DNA of 64,000 bases from Gammaproteobacteria bacterium Ga0077536 (GTDB taxonomy: Bacteria; Pseudomonadota; Gammaproteobacteria; Ga0077536): positions 1-64,000 of the forward strand of contig LNEL01000039.1 of assembly GCA_001464935.1 (NCBI GenBank), written 5' to 3'. The notes under the pieces were generated by a model. It worked only from the letters and a program-made list of their open reading frames with translations. It did no database searches and had not been told where the DNA came from. Position numbers and translations under genes: made by a program. Below, piece after piece: positions 8,711-16,527 of the stretch. Positions within the stretch are counted from its first letter, which is position 1. Each line of letters starts with the position of its first letter.

Positions 8711-8950
8711 GGCTCAGCTCCTCAGAACGGGTGGCGTGGCGGCTGTGACGGCGGAATGGCCGGGCAGCGCGCAGGCTGTATACAAAACCTGATGGATTCT
8801 GCCATGGCGCCCGACCGAATTGAATCCAATTGCAGCGCAGCAATCCGTTGGGGTTGCAAGGGTTTTTACCCCACATGACTGCTTGTCGCGCGCGTGAACG
8901 GCTCCATACAATCCGCGTCCACCCATTTGACCGCCGCGAGGAACTGCCCG
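8711..8950. promoter_or_regulatory. Divergent promoter region of acx operon and LLM gene
   Basis: This 240-base region must hold both divergent promoters. TGTATACA at 8777-8784 is a perfect eight-base palindrome in a GC-rich setting; it supplies a TATACA -10-like hexamer on either strand and also resembles the core of GntR-family operators. No convincing -35 or sigma-54 -24/-12 element is visible, although acetone carboxylase genes elsewhere are often sigma-54 controlled. A GGGGT...ACCCC inverted repeat lies near 8850-8873. Confidence 0.35.
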
Positions 8951-9973
8951 ATGAAAATCGCCTTCATGCCCGATACCCATTTCGGTCAGTACGATCAGCC
9001 GACGGCGCCGACCGGCCCGGAAGTCGCCGACGCGATGGAACACTGCATGAAGGAGACGGTGCTCGCGGAGAACGTCGGCTTCGATGGCATCTGGGTGCCG
9101 GAGCGCCACCAGCGTCCGGAAACCTGGTGGCCGAACACCGTCACACAGCTCGCGGCGATCGCCGCGGTGACCAAACGCGTGCAGATCGCCTGCACCGTGA
9201 TCCAGCCGACCTTCCACCACCCCGTACATCTCGCCGAGCAGCTCGCGAACATCGACTGCCTGTCGCGCGGCCGCCTCGTGTTCGGCGCCGGCGTCGGTTA
9301 TCACCAGGATTACTTCAAGTGCTTCGGCGTGCCGTACGCGAAACGCGGCAAGCGCTTCGAGGAAGTGATGGAGATCATCGAAGCCTGCTGGACGCAGGAA
9401 GAGGTCAACTATCACGGCGAGTTCTTCAACTTCGAAGGCGTGAAGATGACGCCGAAGCCCTACCAGCAGCCGCGACCGCCGGTGTGGATTGGCGCATTCG
9501 CCGACAAGGCGCTCGAACGCGCACTGCGCTGGGACGGCTGGTGCCTGTGGTTCCCGCCGAACGTCAAGGATCTGAAGCCGCAGGTCGACATGATGCGCGA
9601 GAAGGCCGACAAGCTCGGCAAGAAGAACTGGCAGTTCACGATGGCGATCGAAGGCTGGCTCGGCGACGAGCCCGACATCCGCGAGAAGCACGGCCATCGC
9701 TGGGTGCGCGAGTGGGGCTTCTACGCCGAGAAGGGTCTGTCCCCGGATGCCCAGCAGACCGACATGCTCGACACCATCGAGAACATGTTCCTGTGTCTCG
9801 GCAACCGGCAGAAGTGGATTGACCGGCTGTGCGAGATCCGCGAAGTCGTCAATCCGGATGCCTTGTGCATCCGCACGCGCAACCCGGTCAATGCGGGCAA
9901 GTATTACCCGTCGCGTCAGGAATGCCTCGAGGTCATCGAGCGCTTCGGGGAAATCCTGCCGCACGTGCGCTGA
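8951..9973 (+). CDS. LLM-class flavin-dependent oxidoreductase
   Basis: A 340-residue luciferase-like TIM-barrel protein using FMN or F420. Visible family features include VGFDGIWVPERHQ near residue 40, LSRGRLVFGAGVGYHQDYF near 110, and PRPPVWIGAFADKALERA near 175. I start at the ATG at 8951, which follows GAGGAA by about eight bases; an in-frame ATG-less extension to 8894 lacks support. It is divergent from acxB. Some family members are reduced-flavin Baeyer-Villiger ketone monooxygenases, which would fit the neighbourhood, but the sequence alone does not fix the substrate or cofactor. Confidence 0.8.
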   Translation: MKIAFMPDTHFGQYDQPTAPTGPEVADAMEHCMKETVLAENVGFDGIWVPERHQRPETWWPNTVTQLAAIAAVTKRVQIACTVIQPTFHHPVHLAEQLANIDCLSRGRLVFGAGVGYHQDYFKCFGVPYAKRGKRFEEVMEIIEACWTQEEVNYHGEFFNFEGVKMTPKPYQQPRPPVWIGAFADKALERALRWDGWCLWFPPNVKDLKPQVDMMREKADKLGKKNWQFTMAIEGWLGDEPDIREKHGHRWVREWGFYAEKGLSPDAQQTDMLDTIENMFLCLGNRQKWIDRLCEIREVVNPDALCIRTRNPVNAGKYYPSRQECLEVIERFGEILPHVR

Positions 9974-9981
9974 ACACGCTG

Positions 9982-10008
9982 CCGTCAGGGAGCCGTGCCC
10001 GCTGACGG
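9982..10008 (+). terminator. Hairpin downstream of LLM gene
   Basis: CCGTCAG at 9982-9988 pairs perfectly with CTGACGG at 10002-10008 around a 13-base centre, nine bases after the LLM stop. There is no long T tract, so it is a weak or protein-assisted terminator candidate. Confidence 0.35.
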
Positions 10009-10025
10009 TTCGCCTGCGGCGGGCC

Positions 10026-10149
10026 GCCACCGAGAACACAAAGATTTGGATGAGGGAAGAGCGGGTCGCCTGAGCTCGGCTCCGACGTGGACGTCACCTC
10101 GACCCACTCATTCCATCTCGGTGTTCCCGTGTTCTCGGTGGCAAAATTC
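10026..10149. repeat. GAGAACAC inverted-repeat element, copy 2
   Basis: The left arm GCCACCGAGAACACAAAG and the right arm CTCGGTGTTCCCGTGTTCTC, then GGTGGCAAAATTC, flank a 75-base centre. The outer ends and the AAAATTC tail match copy 1; the inner units are degenerate. It lies between the LLM gene and the WYL regulator gene. Confidence 0.85.
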
Positions 10150-10217
10150 TCCGCCCGACGCAGGACCGCCCTTGCCTGCGGAGCAAGTGCCCCTGGGACC
10201 GGTGCTAAAGTGCAGGC

Positions 10218-11192
10218 ATGGATCGTTTCGATCGCATTTTCCTGTTGCACAAGGCACTGGTGCGCGCCCGTGTGCCAGTGTCCTGCGCGCAGCTCGAGGA
10301 GGCGCTCGAGTGCGCACGGGCAACGGTGATCCGCACGATTGCCGACATGCGCGATCATCTCGGCGCGCCGATCGTCTACGACCGCGCGCGCAACGGCTAC
10401 CTGTATGAAAAGGAAGAGGGCGGGGCGCGTTACGAACTGCCGGGACTGTGGTTCAACGCCGAAGAGACCTTCGCACTGCTCGCCTGCCACCAGTTGTTGC
10501 GGACCCTGCAGCCTGGTCTGCTCGACAGCGAAATCGATCCCCTGCGACAGCGGCTGGAGCGCCTGCTCGCGACGCGCCAGGGCGGCAAAGGCCAGCTTGC
10601 GAAGCGCGTGCGCCTCCCCGGCATGGCGCGGCGCGCGCCGGCGGCCGCGGTGTTCGGGCCGACGAGTTCGGCACTGACGCTGCGTCGCCAACTGGCCTTC
10701 GGCTACGACGGTCGCGGCAGCGGCACGCGCAGCGCGCGCATCGTCTCGCCGCAGCGGCTCGTGCATTACCGCGACAACTGGTACCTCGACGCCCTTGATC
10801 ACGGCGCCAACGCGCTGCGCACCTTCGCCGTCGAGCGCATGCACGACGCCCAGGTGCTCGCGACGCGCGCGCAGGACGTCGCGGAGACCGAACTCGACAC
10901 TGAACTCGCCGGCAGCTATGGCATCTTCGCCGGCGCGCCGACCGCGACCGCCGTGCTGCGCTTCTCGGCGCTGCGCGCGCGCTGGGTCGCCGACGAGCTC
11001 TGGCACCCGGCACAGGCCGCGCGCTGGCTCGACGACGGTCGCTATGAACTGAGCGTGCCCTATCACGATGCCCGGGAGCTGGTGATGGACATCCTGCGCC
11101 ACGTGCCGGACTGCGAGGTCGTGGCGCCGGCTGACCTGCGCGCCCAGGTGCGCGCGCGCCTGCGCGAAGCGCTGGCCCTGTACGGCGCTTGA
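10218..11192 (+). CDS. HTH-WYL domain transcriptional regulator (YafY type)
   Basis: A 324-residue regulator with an N-terminal DeoR-like winged helix (residues about 5-60, with CARATVIRTIADMRDHLGAP as recognition region) and a C-terminal WYL domain whose NWYLDALDHGANALRTF segment gives the family name. WYL domains sense small ligands or nucleic acid. It stands alone between intergenic repeats, with no co-directional partner within 780 bases, so its target is not apparent; the acx operon or the LLM gene just upstream are candidates. Confidence 0.85.
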   Translation: MDRFDRIFLLHKALVRARVPVSCAQLEEALECARATVIRTIADMRDHLGAPIVYDRARNGYLYEKEEGGARYELPGLWFNAEETFALLACHQLLRTLQPGLLDSEIDPLRQRLERLLATRQGGKGQLAKRVRLPGMARRAPAAAVFGPTSSALTLRRQLAFGYDGRGSGTRSARIVSPQRLVHYRDNWYLDALDHGANALRTFAVERMHDAQVLATRAQDVAETELDTELAGSYGIFAGAPTATAVLRFSALRARWVADELWHPAQAARWLDDGRYELSVPYHDARELVMDILRHVPDCEVVAPADLRAQVRARLREALALYGA

Positions 11193-11537
11193 TCCGCCGG
11201 GCCAGCGGCGCCGGTGCCGCTCGGTCAGGTCACAGGCTCACCTATTGAGCCACCCCCCGGCGCAGACTGTCTTCACCCCCGCAACACCACTTCGGAGGTC
11301 GATGGGTCCGCCCGGCCGGGCACCCCATCCCACAACGCATCGTCGGCCCATGCCCCTCCATGGGCCCGCGACCTCACCAGCCCGGCCGGGCGGCGCCACC
11401 GTTGGCGCCGGTGGCACGGCCCGTTGCCGAATGGGCCCACCGTGCCTGCGCCATGACGCGGGCGGTTGGTGCAGGCAGATCTGCGTCTGTGCCGGTCGCA
11501 CGTCCACGCGAACGACCGCACCCCGGCAGCCGTCGGC
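11193..11537. other. Noncoding stretch with one arm of a 24-base direct repeat
   Basis: No convincing gene in these 345 bases; several open frames here lack start signals and family features. CACAGGCTCACCTATTGAGC (then CACC) at 11231-11254 recurs with three mismatches at 11915-11938, on the other side of the small gene at 11538-11744. Confidence 0.4.
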
Positions 11538-11744
11538 TCAGGGCAGACCGATGGCACCGGCCGGGTACGGCGGAAACAGCGCGTCGACCTCAAGCTCGGA
11601 CATGCCGCGCGCCCGGGCGGTCGCGCGGGCCGCGTCTTTCAGTGCCTCGAGCCTGGCCGCCTCATCGGCGATCAGCTTCAGCACGGCAGCCTCATTGGCC
11701 TTGGCGATGGCGACATCGATGAAGGGAATCACTGGTTCGGTCAT
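11538..11744 (-). CDS. Hypothetical 68-residue protein
   Basis: A small, alanine- and glutamate-rich, mostly helical protein beginning MTEPVIPFIDVAIAKANEAA and ending in a proline-rich FPPYPAGAIGLP tail. The amphipathic central part (residues 15-50) has a heptad-like pattern, suggesting a short coiled coil. AGGAC lies about 9 bases before the ATG. I recognise no family. It stands alone, opposite in direction to both neighbours, between two imperfect direct repeats. Codon choice resembles that of neighbouring genes, which supports it being real, but it could be spurious. Confidence 0.45.
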   Translation of the reverse strand: MTEPVIPFIDVAIAKANEAAVLKLIADEAARLEALKDAARATARARGMSELEVDALFPPYPAGAIGLP

Positions 11745-11984
11745 GCGAGCTTGTCCTACATGGAAAGCCGGCAGCCTTGCCGGCCGGGCAGGTCATGGTC
11801 TGTACGTTGAACCACACAGCGCCCAGGCGGCGGTGAAGGGCGGCGCGGGCCCGCGTCGGAGCGTGCGATGCAGCATCAAATCGTCGGTGGCAACCGGGTG
11901 TCCCGGCCGGCGACCACAGGCGCACCGACTGAGCCACCGGGGGGCATAGGGTTGCAGTGAAACCCAACCGCAGAGGTGCAAGCC

Positions 11985-12515
11985 ATGGACATCGTGATCG
12001 CGGCGACGCTGGTCGACACCCTTCGTTATCGTCTCTATGCGCAGGCCGTGCTCCCCGCCAGCACGGGACGCATGAGCCCGAGTACCCGGCCGGCGACCCA
12101 GCACGCGCGGGTGCGCACCCCTGTCGGACGCGACAGGCTGGCGGTCGCGTCGTGCGCGCCGCCGGACGCGGGACGTCAGGCGCGTCTGCGGCCGGGGCGG
12201 GTCGATGCGCTCGCCGATCTGGCCGCAGGGTCGACGCTTGAGGAATGGCGGTGTGACGAGCCGACGGGGGTGCCGCTTGCACAGTGGTCGGCCGCGGTGC
12301 GAGCCTTGCGCGCGCGCACCTATCGGGAGGTGTTGAGCCAGGTCGAACATTTCATTCGCACCACCGGGCGCGACTGGCAGATACAGTCGCTCGACTACGG
12401 CCCTGCCACCCGAACGCGCACCGACGCCAGCGACACGCCCGGCGCGCGCGCTGCGGCGCGCCTGATCCTGGTGACGGACGTGGTGCTCGAGGCGCGCGCG
12501 CCGCGTCTGCACTGA
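11985..12515 (+). CDS. Hypothetical protein, 176 residues
   Basis: An arginine- and alanine-rich protein of unknown family. It begins MDIVIAATLVDTLRYRLYAQ, with GAGG eight bases before the ATG at 11985. The central segment VPLAQWSAAVRALRARTYREVLSQVEHFI is predicted helical; the C terminus LILVTDVVLEARAPRLH looks like a final beta strand and tail. There is no signal peptide or clear membrane span. It converges on the L7/L12-like gene with a 25-base gap. A long open frame on the opposite strand is treated as a shadow. Confidence 0.5.
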   Translation: MDIVIAATLVDTLRYRLYAQAVLPASTGRMSPSTRPATQHARVRTPVGRDRLAVASCAPPDAGRQARLRPGRVDALADLAAGSTLEEWRCDEPTGVPLAQWSAAVRALRARTYREVLSQVEHFIRTTGRDWQIQSLDYGPATRTRTDASDTPGARAAARLILVTDVVLEARAPRLH

Positions 12516-12540
12516 GCGGGGCTCGAGCGGCGCCGGGGGC

Positions 12541-12801
12541 TCAGGCCGCTGTCAGCAGCAGGTACAGGGCAATCGCGGCCACACCCGCGAGGAAGGCCCA
12601 CCAGGCGGTGGTCCGGTCCAGGTGCGCCAGCGGCGCGTTCAGTGCCGGCGAGTGCGCGAGATGGCGCTCGACGAGATCGGTGGCTTCGTCCTGACCGAGG
12701 CCCGTGGCCTGGCGCACCAGCGCAATCGCGAGCCGCCGGTTGCCGGCCAGCAACGCCGAGCGCGCGGCTGGCGGCAACGCAGGCAATGCAGAATCAGACA
12801 T
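12541..12801 (-). CDS. Membrane miniprotein with ribosomal L7/L12 C-terminal-like domain
   Basis: An 86-residue protein. Residues about 14-46 (AARSALLAGNRRLAIALVRQ and ATGLGQDEATDLVERHL) resemble the conserved helix-loop-helix of the ribosomal protein L7/L12 C-terminal domain, where the pattern is GxKxxAIKxxREATGLGLKEAKDLVE. A single C-terminal membrane segment (TTAWWAFLAGVAAIALYLLL) follows. It is far too short to be L7/L12 and lacks its dimerisation domain. I use the ATG at 12801, seven bases after GGAG. Families of this layout exist in bacteria, but their function is not known to me. Confidence 0.65.
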   Translation of the reverse strand: MSDSALPALPPAARSALLAGNRRLAIALVRQATGLGQDEATDLVERHLAHSPALNAPLAHLDRTTAWWAFLAGVAAIALYLLLTAA

Positions 12802-12906
12802 CGTTACACTCCGTGACATGGCGCGGCGGCGTTGCCGCCGTGATCCCTCTGTCCCGGCATCGGCCAGCGAGGCCGCGACTTGAAGACTTGCAGGCGTGAT
12901 TTTCCG

Positions 12907-13503
12907 ATGCAGCATTCCTTAGACGGCCTGACACCGGGCAGTCCACTGAGTATCGAAGACTTCGACTGGCTGCAGGCGCTGCTCGGGCGTCACCTCCCGG
13001 GCGGCTGGATGAATGTCGAGATGGTCGATGGCTATTTCGCGGCGTTGATCTGCGCACCCGTGCAGACGTCGACCGGCCTGCGCTTCGGGCCGGTGTTCGG
13101 CGTCGAGGTGTTCGCCGACGCGGCACTGGCCGACCACGACGAGGCGCTGCGCGTCGAGGACCTCCTGCGCCGTCACTGGCACACGATCGCCGCCACGCTC
13201 GAGGCGGCAGCCGTGGATCCCCTGCTCGACTACCAGCCCTTGCTGTTCGAAGACGCGCAGGGCGCGGTGGCCGGTAATGACTGGGCGCGCGGTTTCCTGC
13301 GCGGCACAGGCGAGGATGTCGTGGCGTGGCAGACCTTCGAGCACGATCATCCCGGCGCACTGGACGCCGCGCGGTTGCTCGCCGCCGAACCGGAAGCTGC
13401 GCAGGGTGCGCGCTTCGACACCGCGGAGCGTACGGCGCACCTCGCCGCCATCGCCGCCCTGTTGACGCTCGCTTACCGCTACTTCGAACCGTTGCGCGGC
13501 TAG
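12907..13503 (+). CDS. UPF0149 / YecA family protein
   Basis: A 198-residue protein of the UPF0149 (YgfB/YecA) family, best known from gammaproteobacteria. The characteristic early motif LPGGWMNVEMVDGYFAALIC is present near residue 35, and NDWARGFLRG occurs in the second half. The C-terminal SEC-C zinc motif found in longer YecA proteins is absent. The ATG at 12907 gives the usual N terminus; a TTG nine codons upstream is possible. It is divergent from the L7/L12-like gene with 105 bases between. Its role is not established. Confidence 0.7.
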   Translation: MQHSLDGLTPGSPLSIEDFDWLQALLGRHLPGGWMNVEMVDGYFAALICAPVQTSTGLRFGPVFGVEVFADAALADHDEALRVEDLLRRHWHTIAATLEAAAVDPLLDYQPLLFEDAQGAVAGNDWARGFLRGTGEDVVAWQTFEHDHPGALDAARLLAAEPEAAQGARFDTAERTAHLAAIAALLTLAYRYFEPLRG

Positions 13504-13528
13504 CCGAGCGTGCCGCGCCCAGCCCGGG

Positions 13529-13649
13529 GTAGCCCGCGTGGAACGCAGTGGAACCCGGGATCTGCGGGGTCCGACAGGCTGCTCCCGGGATCCGTGCTGC
13601 GCGCTACTCCCGGGCTCCTTCGTGCCGGGCGCATGCACTTTCACCGCAC
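13529..13649. repeat. GTAGCCCGGG repeat element, copy 1
   Basis: Begins GTAGCCCGCGTGGAACGCAG, then TGGAACCCGGGATC, continues GACAGGCTGCTCCCGGGATC and ends CTCCCGGGCTCCTTCGTGCC followed by GGGCGCATGCAC. The internal CCCGGGATC/CTCCCGGG segments give nested inverted repeats. Closely similar copies lie at 17447-17574 and 29124-29250, and a shorter relative at 17242-17382. Confidence 0.85.
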
Positions 13650-13797
13650 ACTGCGCGGTGCACCGAGGTGGTCGCGCAGGCTCATGGCGAGAGATGGAGC
13701 GTGGGTGCCCAACGCGTTGGCCGCGCGCCGCGCCAAGCTGGGCAGCGTCTGACAGATCGGCGAAACTGGCTCCTCAGCACAAATGGGGGAACCTCTG

Positions 13798-14838
13798 ATG
13801 GGCCTTGGTCTGATGCTCGGCTACTCCGGTGCCCACTACAAAATGCCACTGGACCTCGTGCTCGAGGCCGAGCGGCTCGGTTTCGACTCGGTGTGGACGG
13901 CCGAGGCTTATGGCTCCGACGCGGTGACGCCGGCCGCCTGGGTGCTCGCCCGCACCACGCGCATCAAGGCGGGCACCGCGATCATGCAGCTCGCCGGCCG
14001 CACGCCGGCCTGTGCGGCGATGACCGCGATGACGCTCGATCAACTGTCCGGCGGACGTTTCCTGATGGGACTGGGGCCGTCGGGTCCGCAGGTCGTCGAG
14101 GGCTGGCACGGTGAGCGGTATGGCAAGCCCATCTCACGCCTGAAAGAGTACGTCAGCATCGTGCGCAAGATCCTGGCGCGCGAAGAGCCGGTGACGCACA
14201 GCGGCGAGCACTACCAGATTCCGTACCAGGGGCCCGGCACGACCGGTCTCGGCAAGCCGTTGAAGAGCATCCTGCACGGCAACCCGGCTCTTCCAATCTA
14301 CACGGCGGCGATTTCGCCGAACGGGCTGAAGGCGGCCGGCGAGATCGCCGACGGCGTATTCCCGGTGTGGATGAACCCGACGCGTTACGACCTGCTGCGC
14401 GAGCCGCTCGAGGCGGGCTTCGCGCTGGCTGGCGGCGGCAAGTCGCTCGCGAACTTCGACGTCGCGCCCTTCGTCCGTGTGGCGCTCGGCGACGATCTCG
14501 ACGCCTGCCGCCGCCACATCAAGGAATTCCTGGCGCTGTACATCGGCGGCATGGGCGCGCGCGGCAAGAACTTCTACAACGATTACGCCTGCCGCCTCGG
14601 CTACGAAGCGCAGGCCGTGAAGATCCAGGATCTCTATCTCGCCGGCCGCAAGGACGAAGCCGTCGCCGCCGTGCCTGACCAGCTCGTCGACGAATGCTCG
14701 CTCGTCGGCGACGCGGCCCGCATTCGCGATCACCTCGGCCCCTGGCGCGACGCGGTGAAACGCGGCGAAGTCGGCACGATAGTCGTCACCGTCAACTCGC
14801 CGGACGCGCTGCGCCTGCTGGCGGCGGAGTTGCTGTAG
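13798..14838 (+). CDS. LLM-class F420-dependent-type oxidoreductase
   Basis: A 346-residue luciferase-like TIM-barrel enzyme. Visible features are [20 protein letters not shown] (residues about 30-49), the [13 protein letters not shown] strand, [20 protein letters not shown] near 91, and [11 protein letters not shown]-type residues after 180. This pattern is that of the actinobacterial-style F420-dependent LLM subfamily rather than FMN alkanal monooxygenases. I start at the ATG at 13798 because GGGGGA ends seven bases before it. It precedes the polyphosphate phosphotransferase gene, from which a hairpin separates it. Substrate unknown. Confidence 0.8.
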   Translation: MGLGLMLGYSGAHYKMPLDLVLEAERLGFDSVWTAEAYGSDAVTPAAWVLARTTRIKAGTAIMQLAGRTPACAAMTAMTLDQLSGGRFLMGLGPSGPQVVEGWHGERYGKPISRLKEYVSIVRKILAREEPVTHSGEHYQIPYQGPGTTGLGKPLKSILHGNPALPIYTAAISPNGLKAAGEIADGVFPVWMNPTRYDLLREPLEAGFALAGGGKSLANFDVAPFVRVALGDDLDACRRHIKEFLALYIGGMGARGKNFYNDYACRLGYEAQAVKIQDLYLAGRKDEAVAAVPDQLVDECSLVGDAARIRDHLGPWRDAVKRGEVGTIVVTVNSPDALRLLAAELL

Positions 14839-14850
14839 GCACGCCCGTCA

Positions 14851-14874
14851 CGCCGCGCGCGACGTCGCGCGGCG
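14851..14874 (+). terminator. Strong hairpin after LLM gene
   Basis: CGCCGCGCG at 14851-14859 pairs perfectly with CGCGCGGCG at 14866-14874 across a six-base loop, twelve bases after the LLM stop. There is no T tract. Likely a terminator or transcript-end stabiliser. Confidence 0.5.
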
Positions 14875-14900
14875 CCTGATGTCCCGATCGAGGACCCCAC

Positions 14901-16382
14901 ATGTTCGAATCCGCCGAAATCGGCCATCGCATCGACCGTGCCACTTACGAGCGGGCCGTGCCGGCGCTGCGTGAATCGCTGCTCGAGGCGCAATGGGCAC
15001 TGAAGGAGAACGGGACATTCCCGGTGATCGTGCTGATCGCCGGCGTCGACGGCGCGGGCAAGGGCGAAACCGTCAACACGCTGAACGAATGGATGGATCC
15101 GCGACACATCCGCACGGTCGCCTTCGACAAGGCGAGTTTCGAGGAAGCGCAGCGGCCCCGCATGTGGCGCTACTGGCAGGCGCTGCCGCCGCGTGGCAAG
15201 GTCGGGATTCTGTTCGGTTCGTGGTACACCGATCCGATAGTCGATCGCGTCTACGGGCGGCTGAAGAAGTCCGCGCTCGACCTGGAAATCGAACGCATCA
15301 ATCGCTTCGAACAGGTGCTCGCCGACGACGGCGCGCTGGTGCTGAAATTCTGGTTCCACCTGTCCAAAGAGGCGCAGCGCGAGCGGCTCGAGGAAATCGA
15401 CCGCGACAAGCAGCGCACCTGGCGCGTCACGCGCGCTGACTGGCGACAGTTCAAGCGTTACGACCGCTACTACAAGACCTGTGAACACGTGCTACGCCTG
15501 ACGTCTAACGGCCATGCGCCGTGGCTGGTCGTCGAAGGGCGCGACGAGCGTTACCGCAATCTGACCGTTGGCACGCTGCTGCACGATGCCATTCGCCAGC
15601 GGCTGGCGGCCCAGAAGAAGCGCCGCGCGGCGCCGCGCAGCGCAGCGCCGCTGGTCGCGCCGCTCGATCGCATGACGGTGCTCGACCGCATGGATCTGAC
15701 GCAGCGGCTGTCGGACAGGAAATACGATCGCGAGATCGAGCGGCTGCAGCGTGAACTGAACAAACTCGCCAGCGGCCGTGACTTCGAGCGCGTGGCAGTG
15801 GTCGCTGCGTTCGAGGGCATGGATGCGGCCGGCAAGGGCGGCGCGATCCGGCGCGTCACACGCTCGCTCGATGCGCGCCAGTACCGCGTGGTCCCGGTCG
15901 CAGCGCCGACGGACGAGGAACGCGCGCATCCTTACCTCTGGCGTTTCTGGCATCACCTGCCGCGCCGCGGCCGGATCACGATCTACGATCGCTCCTGGTA
16001 TGGCCGCGTCCTGGTCGAGCGCATCGAGGGCTATTGCAGTGAAGCGGACTGGATGCGCGCCTACAGCGAGATCAATGATTTCGAGGAGCAACTGGTGGCC
16101 GGCGGCGGGCTGCTCTGCAAGTTCTGGCTGCAGATCTCGCCGGAGGAGCAGTTGCGCCGCTTCGAGGCGCGCAAGGCGACGGGCTTCAAACGTTTCAAGA
16201 TCACCGACGAGGACTGGCGCAACCGCGAGAAGTGGCCGCTGTACCAGCAGGCGGCGGCGGACATGATCGATCGCACGTCCACCGGCCATGCGCCCTGGAC
16301 GCTGATTGAAGCCGAAGACAAGAACTGGGCACGCATCAAGGTCCTGCGGACGCTCGTGCAGCGCCTCGAGGACATGCTGTAG
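14901..16382 (+). CDS. pap: Polyphosphate:AMP phosphotransferase (two-domain PPK2)
   Basis: A 493-residue tandem PPK2 protein that phosphorylates AMP to ADP with polyphosphate. Each half has a Walker A motif: GVDGAGKGE at residues 48-56 and GMDAAGKGG at 306-314. The C-terminal half keeps the typical lid/Walker B region with YDRSWYGRVLVERIEGY. The N-terminal half has FGSWYTDPIVDRVYG at the same place, lacking the DRSWY signature, in keeping with the family in which only the C-terminal domain is active. Length matches characterised PAP enzymes. It is flanked by strong hairpins, so it is probably monocistronic. Confidence 0.92.
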   Translation: MFESAEIGHRIDRATYERAVPALRESLLEAQWALKENGTFPVIVLIAGVDGAGKGETVNTLNEWMDPRHIRTVAFDKASFEEAQRPRMWRYWQALPPRGKVGILFGSWYTDPIVDRVYGRLKKSALDLEIERINRFEQVLADDGALVLKFWFHLSKEAQRERLEEIDRDKQRTWRVTRADWRQFKRYDRYYKTCEHVLRLTSNGHAPWLVVEGRDERYRNLTVGTLLHDAIRQRLAAQKKRRAAPRSAAPLVAPLDRMTVLDRMDLTQRLSDRKYDREIERLQRELNKLASGRDFERVAVVAAFEGMDAAGKGGAIRRVTRSLDARQYRVVPVAAPTDEERAHPYLWRFWHHLPRRGRITIYDRSWYGRVLVERIEGYCSEADWMRAYSEINDFEEQLVAGGGLLCKFWLQISPEEQLRRFEARKATGFKRFKITDEDWRNREKWPLYQQAAADMIDRTSTGHAPWTLIEAEDKNWARIKVLRTLVQRLEDML

Positions 16383-16415
16383 CCGCAGCGACACGGCCGT
16401 CGGGCGAGAGGGGGG

Positions 16416-16459
16416 GCGCGCGACGGCGCCGTCGACCTGCAGCCGCCGCCGTCGCGCGC
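16416..16459 (+). terminator. Thirteen-base-pair hairpin after pap
   Basis: GCGCGCGACGGCG at 16416-16428 is perfectly complementary to CGCCGTCGCGCGC at 16447-16459 with an 18-base loop. It lies 34 bases after the pap stop and before the glutathione transferase gene, which is on the same strand. No T tract follows. Confidence 0.6.
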
Positions 16460-16527
16460 GGGCGCACTGGCCGCGTGTCGCGGCGTCGGGTAGGCTCGCG
16501 GTCTGACTGCCCATCCGGAGACCTCAC

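Noticed and set aside
11793-12512. Minus-strand open frame of 239 codons opposite the hypothetical gene at 11985
   Set aside because: Low-complexity Arg/Ala/Pro composition and no start signal. The plus-strand frame has a ribosome site and more plausible composition, though neither is certain.
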